Of a DNA stretch of 64,000 nt, positions 15,222-23,106 are shown in pieces (position 1 is the first letter of the stretch; every line of letters begins with the position of its first letter). The DNA comes from Streptomyces sp. AC555_RSS877 (GTDB taxonomy: Bacteria > Actinomycetota > Actinomycetes > Streptomycetales > Streptomycetaceae): NCBI RefSeq assembly GCF_019049245.1, contig NZ_JAGMUK010000060.1:75829-139828 (forward strand). The letters are read 5' to 3'. The notes beneath the pieces were generated by a model that was given only the letters and a program-made list of their open reading frames with translations, was not told where the DNA came from and ran no database searches. The position numbers and the translations under genes were made by a program.

Positions 15222-16691
15222 TCACTTCGCTTCAGGTGGGGCAAGACGGGAGCGGCGATGGCCGTACCCGAAGTAGAACACGAGCCCGACGGCCATCCAG
15301 ACTCCGAAGACCGCCCAGGTGATCGCCGAGAGGCTGCCCATCATCCAGACGCAGAAGCCGAGGCCCAGGGCGGGCACGACCGGCGACAGCGGCACCCGGA
15401 AGGTGCGGGGCATGTCGGGGCGGGTCCGGCGCAGCACCACGACGGCGATGTTGACCAGCCCGAAGGCGAACAGGGTGCCGATGCTGGTGGCGTCGGCCAG
15501 TTGGCCCAGCGGTACGGCCGCGGCCAGCACACCGCAGAACAGGGACACGATCACCGTGTTGGCGCGGGGCGCCCCGGTCTTCGGGTGGACGCGGCCGAAC
15601 ACCTTGGGCATCAGCCCGTCCCGGGACATCGCGAAGAGGATGCGGGTCTGGCCGTACAGGACGGTCAGGACGACGCTCGCGATGGCGATGACCGCGCAGA
15701 ACGCGAGCAGGGTGCCCCAGAAGGTCTGTCCGGTGACCTCGCGCATGATCTGGGCGAGCGCGGCCTCGGAGCCGGTGAACCGCTGCCAGGGCTTCGCACC
15801 GACGGCGACGGCCGCGACGAGGACGTACAGCGCGGTCACGATGACGAGCGAGAGCATGATCGCGCGGGGCAGGTCGCGCTGCGCGTTCTTCGCCTCCTCA
15901 CCGGCGGTGGAGGCGGCGTCGAAGCCGATGTACGAGAAGAAGAGCGTCGCCCCGGCCGCGCTGACCCCTGCCATCCCGAGCGGCATGAAGTTCTCGTAGT
16001 TGCCGGAGCGGAAGCCCTGGACGCCGATCGCGCAGAACAGCACCAGCGCGGCGATCTTCACGACGACCATGACGGTGTTGGCGCGGGCGGACTCGCGGGC
16101 GCCGCCGAGCAGGAACGCCATGGCGAGCAGGACGACGATCAGAGCCGGCAGGTTGAAGACGCCGCCGTCGCCGGGCGGGGCGGACAGCGTGGCCGGGATG
16201 GTGACGCCGAGAATCCCGTCGAGCAGTTCGTTCAGGTACTCGCCCCAGCCGACCGCGACAGCGGCGACCGAGACGCCGTACTCCAGGACCAGGCACCAGC
16301 CGCAGATCCAGGCGACCAGCTCGCCCATGGTGGCGTACGCGTACGAGTACGAGGATCCGGCGACCGGGATGGTGCCGGCCAGTTCGGCGTAGGACAGCGC
16401 CGAGAAGAGCGCGGTGAGGCCGGCGATCACGAAGGACAGGGTGACGGCCGGGCCGGCCTTGGGAACGGCCTCGCCGAGGACGACGAAGATGCCCGTGCCG
16501 AGGGTGGCGCCGATGCTGATCATGGTCAGCTGCCAGAGCCCCAGGGAGCGGCGCAGGCTGCCGCCCTCGCCCTGGCCGCCCTCCGCGACCAGGCGCTCCA
16601 CCGGCTTGCGACGCATGAGGCGCGCACCGAGGCCCGGGGACGGGGGCCCGTTCTGACTGCGCTGGTTCGGGGGTGCGCCTTGGTCGAGCAC
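15222..16691 (-). CDS. APC-superfamily amino acid permease, cationic amino acid transporter type
   Basis: 489 residues with 12 or more membrane segments. The first contains SIGATLGTGIFVVLG, the substrate-binding unwound helix of APC permeases; TIPVAGSSYSYAYATMGELVAWICGW and FFSYIGFDAASTAGEEAKNAQRDLPRAI are hallmark blocks of the CAT subgroup that moves Arg, Lys and ornithine. Start GTG 16691 is set by AAAGGAG 7 bases upstream; the open frame beyond it is not conserved. It is first of a two-gene unit with the Lrp-type regulator. Phased TTGCG elements lie upstream. The pairing fits basic amino acid uptake feeding DavB/DavA, but specificity is inferred. Confidence 0.87.
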   Translation of the reverse strand: MLDQGAPPNQRSQNGPPSPGLGARLMRRKPVERLVAEGGQGEGGSLRRSLGLWQLTMISIGATLGTGIFVVLGEAVPKAGPAVTLSFVIAGLTALFSALSYAELAGTIPVAGSSYSYAYATMGELVAWICGWCLVLEYGVSVAAVAVGWGEYLNELLDGILGVTIPATLSAPPGDGGVFNLPALIVVLLAMAFLLGGARESARANTVMVVVKIAALVLFCAIGVQGFRSGNYENFMPLGMAGVSAAGATLFFSYIGFDAASTAGEEAKNAQRDLPRAIMLSLVIVTALYVLVAAVAVGAKPWQRFTGSEAALAQIMREVTGQTFWGTLLAFCAVIAIASVVLTVLYGQTRILFAMSRDGLMPKVFGRVHPKTGAPRANTVIVSLFCGVLAAAVPLGQLADATSIGTLFAFGLVNIAVVVLRRTRPDMPRTFRVPLSPVVPALGLGFCVWMMGSLSAITWAVFGVWMAVGLVFYFGYGHRRSRLAPPEAK

Positions 16692-16838
16692 GCGCTGACT
16701 CCTTTGTCGCTGCCACTGAGGGCGGCGGGGACCTGCGGCACCCCTGCGCGAGCAGGAACCCACCGAGCGGGGTCCCCGCCACGCCACGTACAGCGCATGA
16801 CCCTATGAGCCAGGGCATCACGGTCGTAATGCGCCAAC

Positions 16839-16900
16839 CTTGCGCATCTCCGCAAGATCGTTGCGTTCATGGCGGATGCGCGGGCGTTCGTTGCGCAACG
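16839..16900. promoter_or_regulatory. Phased TTGCG elements upstream of the permease gene, putative Lrp-family operator
   Basis: TTGCG begins at 16840, 16861 and 16891, spaced 21 and 30 bases. The first is part of CTTGCG-catctc-CGCAAG (16839-16856) and the last of the palindrome CGTTGCGCAACG (16889-16900). Another related TGCGTAACGC follows at about 16913. The arrangement copies that before davA (22 and 31 bases). The rest of the 16692-16985 gap holds only the guaB1 terminator. Confidence 0.55.
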
Positions 16901-16926
16901 CGCGGCACTCACTGCGTAACGCATAA

Positions 16927-16968
16927 AAGAGGCCCCCGACTCTCCCCACGAGCGGGACGACGGGGGCC
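16927..16968 (-). terminator. Rho-independent terminator of guaB1
   Basis: GGCCCCCG (16931-16938) pairs with CGGGGGCC (16961-16968). On the minus strand the stem is followed by TCTTTTATG, a short U tract, just after the guaB1 stop codon at 16986. Confidence 0.75.
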
Positions 16969-16985
16969 GTACGGAAGAGGACTGC

Positions 16986-18437
16986 TCACATCCAGCTGGC
17001 GTGCAGCGGCTTGCCCTCCGCGTAGCCGGCCGCGCTCTGGATGCCGACGACGGCCTTCTCGGCGAACTCCTCCAGGGAGCCGGCCCCCGCGTAGGTGCAG
17101 GAGGAGCGGACGCCCGCGATGATCGAGTCGATCAGGTCCTCGACGCCGGGCCGGTCCGGGTCGAGGAACATGCGGGAGGTGGAGATGCCCTCCTCGAACA
17201 GCGCCTTGCGGGCGCGGTCGTAGGCCGACTCCTCCGACGTACGGTTGGCCACCGCACGCGCGGAGGCCATGCCGAAGGACTCCTTGTACAGACGTCCGTT
17301 GGCGTCCTGCTGGAGGTCGCCCGGGGACTCGTAGGTTCCGGCGAACCAGGATCCGATCATCACGTTGGACGCGCCGGCCGCGAGCGCCATGGCCACGTCG
17401 CGAGGGTGGCGGACTCCGCCGTCGGCCCACACGTGCTTGCCGTACTTCTTCGCCTCGGCGGCGCACTCCATGACCGCGGAGAACTGGGGGCGGCCCACGC
17501 CGGTCATCATGCGGGTGGTGCACATGGCGCCGGGGCCCACGCCGACCTTGACGATGTCCGCGCCGGCTTCGATCAGGTCCCTGACCCCCTGCGCGGCGAC
17601 GACGTTGCCCGCCACGATCGGCACGCGCGGGTCGAGACCGCGCACCAGCTTGACCGTGCTGATCATCGACTCCTGGTGGCCGTGTGCCGTGTCGATGACG
17701 AGCGTGTCGACGCCCGCGTCCAGCAGCTGCTTGGCCTTGGCCGCGGCCTCGCCGTTGATGCCGACGGCGGCGGCGATGCGCAGCCTGCCGTTCGCGTCCA
17801 CGGCCGGCGTGTAGAGCGTGGCGCGCAGGGCGCCCTTGCGGGTGAGGATGCCGGCGAGGCGGCCGTCCTTGTCGACGGCGGGGGCGTAGCGGCGGTTGGC
17901 GTGGTCCAGCCGGTTGAAGGCCTCGCGCGGGTCGATGTCCGCGTCGAGCAGCAACAGGTCCTTGGACATGACCACTTCGAGCTGGGTGAAGCGGTCCACG
18001 CCGGTCAGGTCCCGGTCGGTGACGACACCGATGGGCCGCTGCTCCTCGTCGACGACGACACCGGCGTTGTGCGCTCGCTTGGACAGCAGGGACAGCGCGT
18101 CGGCGGCGGTCTGGTGCGGGGCCAGCACGATCGGGGTGTCCAGGACGTGGTGACGGCTCTTCACCCAGGAGACGACCTCGGTGACGACCTCGATCGGGAT
18201 GTCCTGCGGGATGACGACCAGTCCACCGCGCCGGGCCGTCGTCTCGGCCATGCGGCGCCCGGCGATGGCGGTCATGTTGGCGACGACCAGCGGGATGGTG
18301 GTGCCCGTGCCGTCCGGGGAGCTGAGGTCCACGCCCTGCCGCGAGCCGACCGCGCTGCGGCTCGGGACCATGAACACGTCGTCGTACGTCAGGTCGTACG
18401 GGGGCTGGATGTCATTGAGGAAACGCACGTGCTGCAC
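16986..18437 (-). CDS. guaB1: GuaB1-type IMPDH-family protein, probable GMP reductase with CBS domains
   Basis: 483 residues in IMP dehydrogenase/GMP reductase architecture: an N-terminal barrel part (YDLTYDDVFMVPSRSAVGSR), a CBS pair (about 95-215) and the rest of the barrel. The catalytic loop is GVGPGAMCTTRMMTGVGRPQ, with Cys at about 306. True IMPDH reads GPGSICTTR with GVGVPQ, so this is the GuaB1 paralogue. The mycobacterial GuaB1 has been shown to reduce GMP to IMP with NADPH, giving guanine-nucleotide salvage. GTG 18437 is used; GTG 18428 (RFLNDIQ) is an equally plausible start. Neither has a strong RBS. A terminator follows. Confidence 0.87.
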   Translation of the reverse strand: MQHVRFLNDIQPPYDLTYDDVFMVPSRSAVGSRQGVDLSSPDGTGTTIPLVVANMTAIAGRRMAETTARRGGLVVIPQDIPIEVVTEVVSWVKSRHHVLDTPIVLAPHQTAADALSLLSKRAHNAGVVVDEEQRPIGVVTDRDLTGVDRFTQLEVVMSKDLLLLDADIDPREAFNRLDHANRRYAPAVDKDGRLAGILTRKGALRATLYTPAVDANGRLRIAAAVGINGEAAAKAKQLLDAGVDTLVIDTAHGHQESMISTVKLVRGLDPRVPIVAGNVVAAQGVRDLIEAGADIVKVGVGPGAMCTTRMMTGVGRPQFSAVMECAAEAKKYGKHVWADGGVRHPRDVAMALAAGASNVMIGSWFAGTYESPGDLQQDANGRLYKESFGMASARAVANRTSEESAYDRARKALFEEGISTSRMFLDPDRPGVEDLIDSIIAGVRSSCTYAGAGSLEEFAEKAVVGIQSAAGYAEGKPLHASWM

Positions 18438-18559
18438 ATCCCAGTCGATCAGAGGTGGCCCCCGGACAGGTCAGCCAGGGGGAAGAGCACGTACTTCATT
18501 GTCCCATGGCGGCCGGCACGCGAGGCACGGGCGAAACATCCAGGCAGGTCAGAGGGGCC

Positions 18560-18889
18560 TTAGGAGGAACCTCCAAGGGTGAGCGCCACGGAGAGCGCCG
18601 GCGTCCGGTCCGCCGCCTCGGCGAACACCTCCCGGGCGGTCTCCCACTCGTCCGGCCGCGCCTTCGCGTACGGCTGCCAGTTCCGTACGACGATCAGCAG
18701 CCCCTTCTCGACGGCGCCCTCGGGCCAGACGGTGCGGTCGCCGAGGGAGTCGGCCAGCGCGTCCCAGTTGCGGCCGAACCAGGCGGGCAGCTCCAGGGCC
18801 CGGGCGCAGCGGTCCATCAGCCCCGCCTTGTCCGCGACCCCGTCGAGGTCCAGCGTGACCATGCGCCGGCCCGCCAGATCGTCCGTCAT
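18560..18889 (-). CDS. Barstar-family protein
   Basis: 109 residues from ATG 18889, preceded by GGGAGG at 7 bases. Barstar marks: VTLDLDGVADKAGLMDRCARALELP, then AWFGRNWDALADSLGD, where WFGRNWDAL is the core of the barnase-binding helix and loop region. Family members inhibit secreted ribonucleases by tight binding. No barnase-like or other toxin gene is adjacent, so the partner is unknown. It sits between guaB1 and a SorC-type regulator, separated from the latter by a terminator. Confidence 0.85.
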   Translation of the reverse strand: MTDDLAGRRMVTLDLDGVADKAGLMDRCARALELPAWFGRNWDALADSLGDRTVWPEGAVEKGLLIVVRNWQPYAKARPDEWETAREVFAEAADRTPALSVALTLGGSS

Positions 18890-18937
18890 CTCGGCGCCTC
18901 CCGAGGAGTTGGGGTGATCGTCGGTGTAGTGGACCAC

Positions 18938-18984
18938 AAAAGGGGGCGGCCATGGCGGCGTACCGCCACGACCGCCCCCCTTGC
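18938..18984 (-). terminator. Strong terminator downstream of the SorC-family gene
   Basis: A long hairpin: GGGGGCGG pairs with CCGCCCCC, and inside it TGGCGG-CGTA-CCGCCA. On the minus strand it is followed by CTTTTGTGG. It separates the regulator (stop 18995) from the barstar-type gene. Confidence 0.8.
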
Positions 18985-18994
18985 GGACGGTTCG

Positions 18995-20038
18995 TCAGAT
19001 CCCGTCGGGGTCGGACCGGTTGAGCGCCGGCTTCGGCGTGGGCCCCGCCGTCATCAGGTAGTCCGCGGCCGACGTGTCCGTCACCAGGCTGGTGACGAGC
19101 CCCGACCGCAGCACCGCGTCGATCGCGGCCGCCTTGCGCTGCCCGCCCGCGATCGCGACGACCTCGGGGATACGGCGGAGCTGCTCGGCCTTGACGGTGA
19201 TGCACCGCTCGCCCAGATCCCGCCCGACCCGGCGGCCGTCGGAGTCGAAGAGGTGCGCGGACATCTCGGCGGCGACACCGAGCGAGGCGTAGTGCGACAC
19301 CTCCTCGTCGCTGAGCATGTCGTGCACCGTGGAGATGCCCGGCTCCCACGAGCCGATGGAGACGCAGGCGACCGTGACCTTGTCGAAGTACTCGAAGGCC
19401 CGGGCGATCCCCGTCTGGTTGCGCAGCGCGATCGCCGTGGCGGCGTCCGGCAGCAGCATCGGCGCGTAGATCGGATGGGCGTCGCCGCCCGACACCTGCG
19501 CGGCACGCCGTACCGCCTCCACCGAGCCGCGCTCGGCGGTCCCGGCGTCGTACACACCCGTCAACTGCACCACCGTGCACGGTGGCAGCCGGTCCAGCGC
19601 CGCCGCCATGTGGATGGTGGAGCGGCCCCAAGCCAGGCCCAGCACATCACCTTCGTTCAGGAGCTCACCGAGCAGGTCGGCGGCCACCTCTCCCAGGTTC
19701 TCGGGGTCGGGCGTCTCCTCGGCCTCGGCCGGGGACTCGACCACCACTGCGTGCCTGAGGCCGTAGCGGGCGCGGAGCGCGTCCGAGCGCTCCGCGTCCA
19801 GCTCGGCCGGGACGCGGATCTCGATTCGTACGAGATCCCGTTCGAGAGCGGTTTCCAGGACCCGGGCCACCTTGAAGCGGCTGACGCCGAACTCCTCCGC
19901 GATCTGGATCTTGGACTTGCCCTCGAGGTAGAAGCGGCGGGCCATGGCCGCCGCCTGCACCAGCTCAGCGGGTCCCATCCGCATGGCTGACCGGCCCGCC
20001 GACATACCCGACACGGCGATCTCCTCACTGCTGTTCAC
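18995..20038 (-). CDS. SorC/DeoR-type sugar-binding transcriptional regulator
   Basis: About 347 residues from GTG 20038 (NSSEEIAV); ATG 20005 is an alternative. The N-terminal HTH (YLEGKSKIQIAEEFGVSRFKVARVLETALERDLVRIEI) precedes a sugar-phosphate-binding domain of SorC type (GLAWGRSTIHMAAAL, VVQLTGVYDAG, ELLNEGDVL, VKAEQLRRIPEVVAIAGGQRKAAAI). Such proteins respond to phosphorylated sugars. It lies 78 bases downstream of rpe on the same strand, so its effector may be a pentose or related phosphate; this is inference from context. Confidence 0.85.
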   Translation of the reverse strand: MNSSEEIAVSGMSAGRSAMRMGPAELVQAAAMARRFYLEGKSKIQIAEEFGVSRFKVARVLETALERDLVRIEIRVPAELDAERSDALRARYGLRHAVVVESPAEAEETPDPENLGEVAADLLGELLNEGDVLGLAWGRSTIHMAAALDRLPPCTVVQLTGVYDAGTAERGSVEAVRRAAQVSGGDAHPIYAPMLLPDAATAIALRNQTGIARAFEYFDKVTVACVSIGSWEPGISTVHDMLSDEEVSHYASLGVAAEMSAHLFDSDGRRVGRDLGERCITVKAEQLRRIPEVVAIAGGQRKAAAIDAVLRSGLVTSLVTDTSAADYLMTAGPTPKPALNRSDPDGI

Positions 20039-20116
20039 ACTCTGGATTCGCCGTTCATCCTTGCAGATGTGGCGCACTTGATCGGCCCTGACGAGAGCCG
20101 TTCACGTTCCCGTGGT

Positions 20117-20803
20117 TCAGTGGCCGCATGCCCAGGAGGCCTTGGCCGTCGCCCCCTCCGCCTGCGTGCGCAATGCACGTACCGCCTCGGCGGGGTCGGA
20201 TGCGCCGTAGACCGCCGAGCCGGCGACGAACACGTCGGCCCCCGCGTCCGCGCAGCGCTCGATGGTGGAGGCCGAGACTCCGCCGTCGACCTGGAGCCAC
20301 AGCTCCAGGCCGTGCTTGCTGATCAACTCGCGGGTGCGGCGAATCTTGGGGAGCATGATGTCGAGAAAGGCCTGACCCCCGAAGCCCGGCTCGACCGTCA
20401 TGATCAGCAACATGTCGAGCTCGGGAAGCAGATCCTCGTACGGCTCGATGGGCGTCGCGGGCCTCAGCGCCATGGAGGCACGGGCGCCCTTGGCCCGGAT
20501 CTCCCGGGCGAGCCGGACCGGAGCGGCGGCCGCCTCGACGTGGAAGGTGACGGACGAGGCCCCCGCCTCCACGTACTGGGGCGCCCACCGGTCGGGGGCC
20601 TCGATCATCAGATGGCAGTCCAGCGGGGTGTCCGTCGCACGGGCCAGCGACTCTACGACCGGCACGCCGAGGGTGAGGTTCGGGACGAAATGGTTGTCCA
20701 TCACGTCTACGTGGAGCCAGTCGGCTCCCTCAACCGCCTTCGCCTCGTCCGCGAGGCGGGCGAAGTCGGCGGACAGGATGCTGGGATTGATCTGCGCGGC
20801 CAT
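20117..20803 (-). CDS. rpe: Ribulose-phosphate 3-epimerase
   Basis: Interconverts D-ribulose 5-phosphate and D-xylulose 5-phosphate in the pentose phosphate pathway. 228 residues, normal length, one TIM barrel. Family motifs are INPSILSADFARLADE, WLHVDVMDNHFVPNLTLG (metal-binding His/Asp), LDCHLMIEAPDRW, MTVEPGFGGQAFLDIML and VDGGVSASTI. ATG 20803 gives the usual MAAQINPSILS start. Followed by the SorC-type regulator gene; divergent from the MMPL transporter gene. Confidence 0.96.
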   Translation of the reverse strand: MAAQINPSILSADFARLADEAKAVEGADWLHVDVMDNHFVPNLTLGVPVVESLARATDTPLDCHLMIEAPDRWAPQYVEAGASSVTFHVEAAAAPVRLAREIRAKGARASMALRPATPIEPYEDLLPELDMLLIMTVEPGFGGQAFLDIMLPKIRRTRELISKHGLELWLQVDGGVSASTIERCADAGADVFVAGSAVYGASDPAEAVRALRTQAEGATAKASWACGH

Positions 20804-20937
20804 GCCCCAAGACTGCCATGTCCGGGCACGAATGTTCGCGCCGGTCCAGACCTGAGCCGTTCATCGGATGTTGCACCGGGGCTGCCGGTGCCATGCTGGG
20901 CGGCCGATCGGCTCCACGAGCGGCTGTGGGGGTGGCC

Positions 20938-23106
20938 ATGACGGGGATCCAGCGGAACGGACAGGGGCAGCGGGGCATCGCACATCTGGTGTGCGGGCGG
21001 CGTGCCAAGTGGCTGGTGCTGGTGCTGTGGCTGGTGGTGCTGTTCCTGACGGCACCGTTCGCCTCGAAGCTCACCGACGCACAGGACAACGACGCGGCCT
21101 CCTGGCTGCCCGGCTCCGCCGAGTCGACCCAGGTCCTGGAGATCTCCGAGGACTTCAGGCCCGAGCAGATCCCCGCGATCGTGGTGTACGCCCGCGAGGA
21201 CGGCCTGACCGCCCAGGAACGGGCGCAGATCACCGAGGACACGGCCGAACTCGAGCAGTTGACGGCCCACGGCATCCGCGGTGACGAGACCCGGGGCCCG
21301 GTCTACGACCGTCAGACCGACCCGCGCGCCGCCCAGGTCCTGGTGCCGATCACCATGGACGAGAAGGGCTGGGAGGAGATCGCACCCGCGGTCGACTCCA
21401 TCCGCGAGATCGTCGGCGAGGGCGGCGACGGGCTCGCCGTGCACATCACCGGCCCGGGCGGCACGTCCGCCGACTTCTCCGAGGCCTTCGAGGGCATCGA
21501 CTCCACGCTGCTGATCTCGGCGATGGCCGTGGTCATCGTGATGCTGCTCCTCACCTACCGCAGTCCCACCCTCATCCTGGTCCCGCTGCTCGCGGTGATC
21601 GCCGCGCTGCTCACCGCCCAGGCGCTGATCTACTTCCTGGCGGAACACGCGGGCCTGACGGTCAACGGCCAGAGCGCGGGCATCCTGACCGTGCTCGTGT
21701 TCGGCGCGGGGACGGACTATGCCCTGCTGCTGGTCGCCCGCTACCGCGAGGAACTGCGCCGCCACGAGGACCGCCACGAGGCGATGGCACTCGCCCTGCA
21801 CCGCGCGGGCCCGGCGGTCCTCGCCTCCGGCGCGACCGTCGTGCTGAGCATGCTGGTGCTGCTGGCCGCCGAGATGAACTCCACCAGGGGCCTCGGGCCG
21901 GTGGCGGCGATCGGCGTCGCGGTCGCCCTGCTGGCGATGATGACGCTGTTCCCGGCGCTGCTGGTGATCTTCGGCCGCTGGATCTTCTGGCCGGTGATCC
22001 CGCACCTCGGCACGCCGAACCCGGCCGACCGGGGCTTCTGGGCCCGGATGGGCGGCCGTATGGCCGTCCGCCCCCGCATGGTCTGGGGCGTCACCGCGGT
22101 GGCGCTGGCGATCTGCTCGCTCGGCATGATCCAGCTGCGCGCCGAGGGCATCAGCAACGCCGACGCCTTCACCGGGAAACCGGACTCGATCGTCGGCCAG
22201 GAGGTCTCGGCACGCTACTTCCCGGCCGGAAGCGGTGATCCACTGGTCGTCGTCAGCAACCAGGCGCAGGCGCGGCAGGTCGGCGAGACGGTCGCCGCCA
22301 CCCGGGGCGTCGTCCCCGAGTCGCTCGGTCTGCCACCGGGCACCAAACCGTCCTTCGAGGGCAAGGTGCTGTTCGAGGCCACCATGACCGATCCGGCCGA
22401 CAGCGCGGCCGCGAAACAGACCGTGGAACGGGTGCGCGACGCCGTGCACGCGGTGCCGGACGCCGACGCCCAGGTGGGCGGCGGTACGGCAGCGCTGCTG
22501 GACATGGACGAGGCGACCACCCACGACAACAGACTGATCATCCCGCTGGTGCTGGTCGTCGTGCTGCTGATCCTGTGCGTGCTGCTGCGCGCGCTGATCG
22601 CCCCGCTGCTGCTGATCGGGACGGTGATCCTTTCGTTCACGGCGGCCCTCGGCATCAGCGCGCTCGCGTTCCGCTACGTCTTCGACTACGCGGGCGAGTC
22701 GACGGACTTCCCGCTGTTCGTGTTCGTCTTCCTGGTCGCCCTGGGCATCGACTACAACATCTTCCTGACCACCCGCATCCGGGAGGAGGCCGCCCATCAG
22801 GGCACCCGCAAGGGCACGCTGACGGGCCTGGCCGCGACCGGGGCCGTCATCACCTCGGCGGGCCTGGTCCTCGCGGGCACCTTCGCCGCCCTGGCCACCC
22901 TGCCGATGGTCGCCTTCGCCGAACTCGGCTTCGCGGTGGCCCTGGGCGTGCTCCTCGACACGTTCATCGTGCGGTCGGTGCTGGTCACGTCCCTGTTCCT
23001 GGACGTGGGCCCGAAGGTGTGGTGGCCGCACCGGCTGGCCCGGGAGGACGGCGGGTCCCCCGGCGCCGAGGCGGTGGGGGCCGGAGTCAGCCGGTCCGTC
23101 GAATGA
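20938..23106 (+). CDS. MMPL-family RND transporter
   Basis: 722 residues from ATG 20938 (GGGGG 6 bases upstream; GTG 20932 is possible). Two MMPL modules: a first membrane helix (AKWLVLVLWLVVLFLTAPFASKL), a periplasmic-type domain, five to six helices with GADYALLLVARYREEL-like motif (GAGTDYALLLVARYREEL), then a second copy ending in LGIDYNIFLTTRIREEA. The charged residues in the D-Y pairs of these helices carry protons in the family. MMPL proteins export lipids, pigments or drugs. The substrate cannot be inferred. It overlaps the 3' end of rsmB by 20 bases tail-to-tail. Confidence 0.88.
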   Translation: MTGIQRNGQGQRGIAHLVCGRRAKWLVLVLWLVVLFLTAPFASKLTDAQDNDAASWLPGSAESTQVLEISEDFRPEQIPAIVVYAREDGLTAQERAQITEDTAELEQLTAHGIRGDETRGPVYDRQTDPRAAQVLVPITMDEKGWEEIAPAVDSIREIVGEGGDGLAVHITGPGGTSADFSEAFEGIDSTLLISAMAVVIVMLLLTYRSPTLILVPLLAVIAALLTAQALIYFLAEHAGLTVNGQSAGILTVLVFGAGTDYALLLVARYREELRRHEDRHEAMALALHRAGPAVLASGATVVLSMLVLLAAEMNSTRGLGPVAAIGVAVALLAMMTLFPALLVIFGRWIFWPVIPHLGTPNPADRGFWARMGGRMAVRPRMVWGVTAVALAICSLGMIQLRAEGISNADAFTGKPDSIVGQEVSARYFPAGSGDPLVVVSNQAQARQVGETVAATRGVVPESLGLPPGTKPSFEGKVLFEATMTDPADSAAAKQTVERVRDAVHAVPDADAQVGGGTAALLDMDEATTHDNRLIIPLVLVVVLLILCVLLRALIAPLLLIGTVILSFTAALGISALAFRYVFDYAGESTDFPLFVFVFLVALGIDYNIFLTTRIREEAAHQGTRKGTLTGLAATGAVITSAGLVLAGTFAALATLPMVAFAELGFAVALGVLLDTFIVRSVLVTSLFLDVGPKVWWPHRLAREDGGSPGAEAVGAGVSRSVE

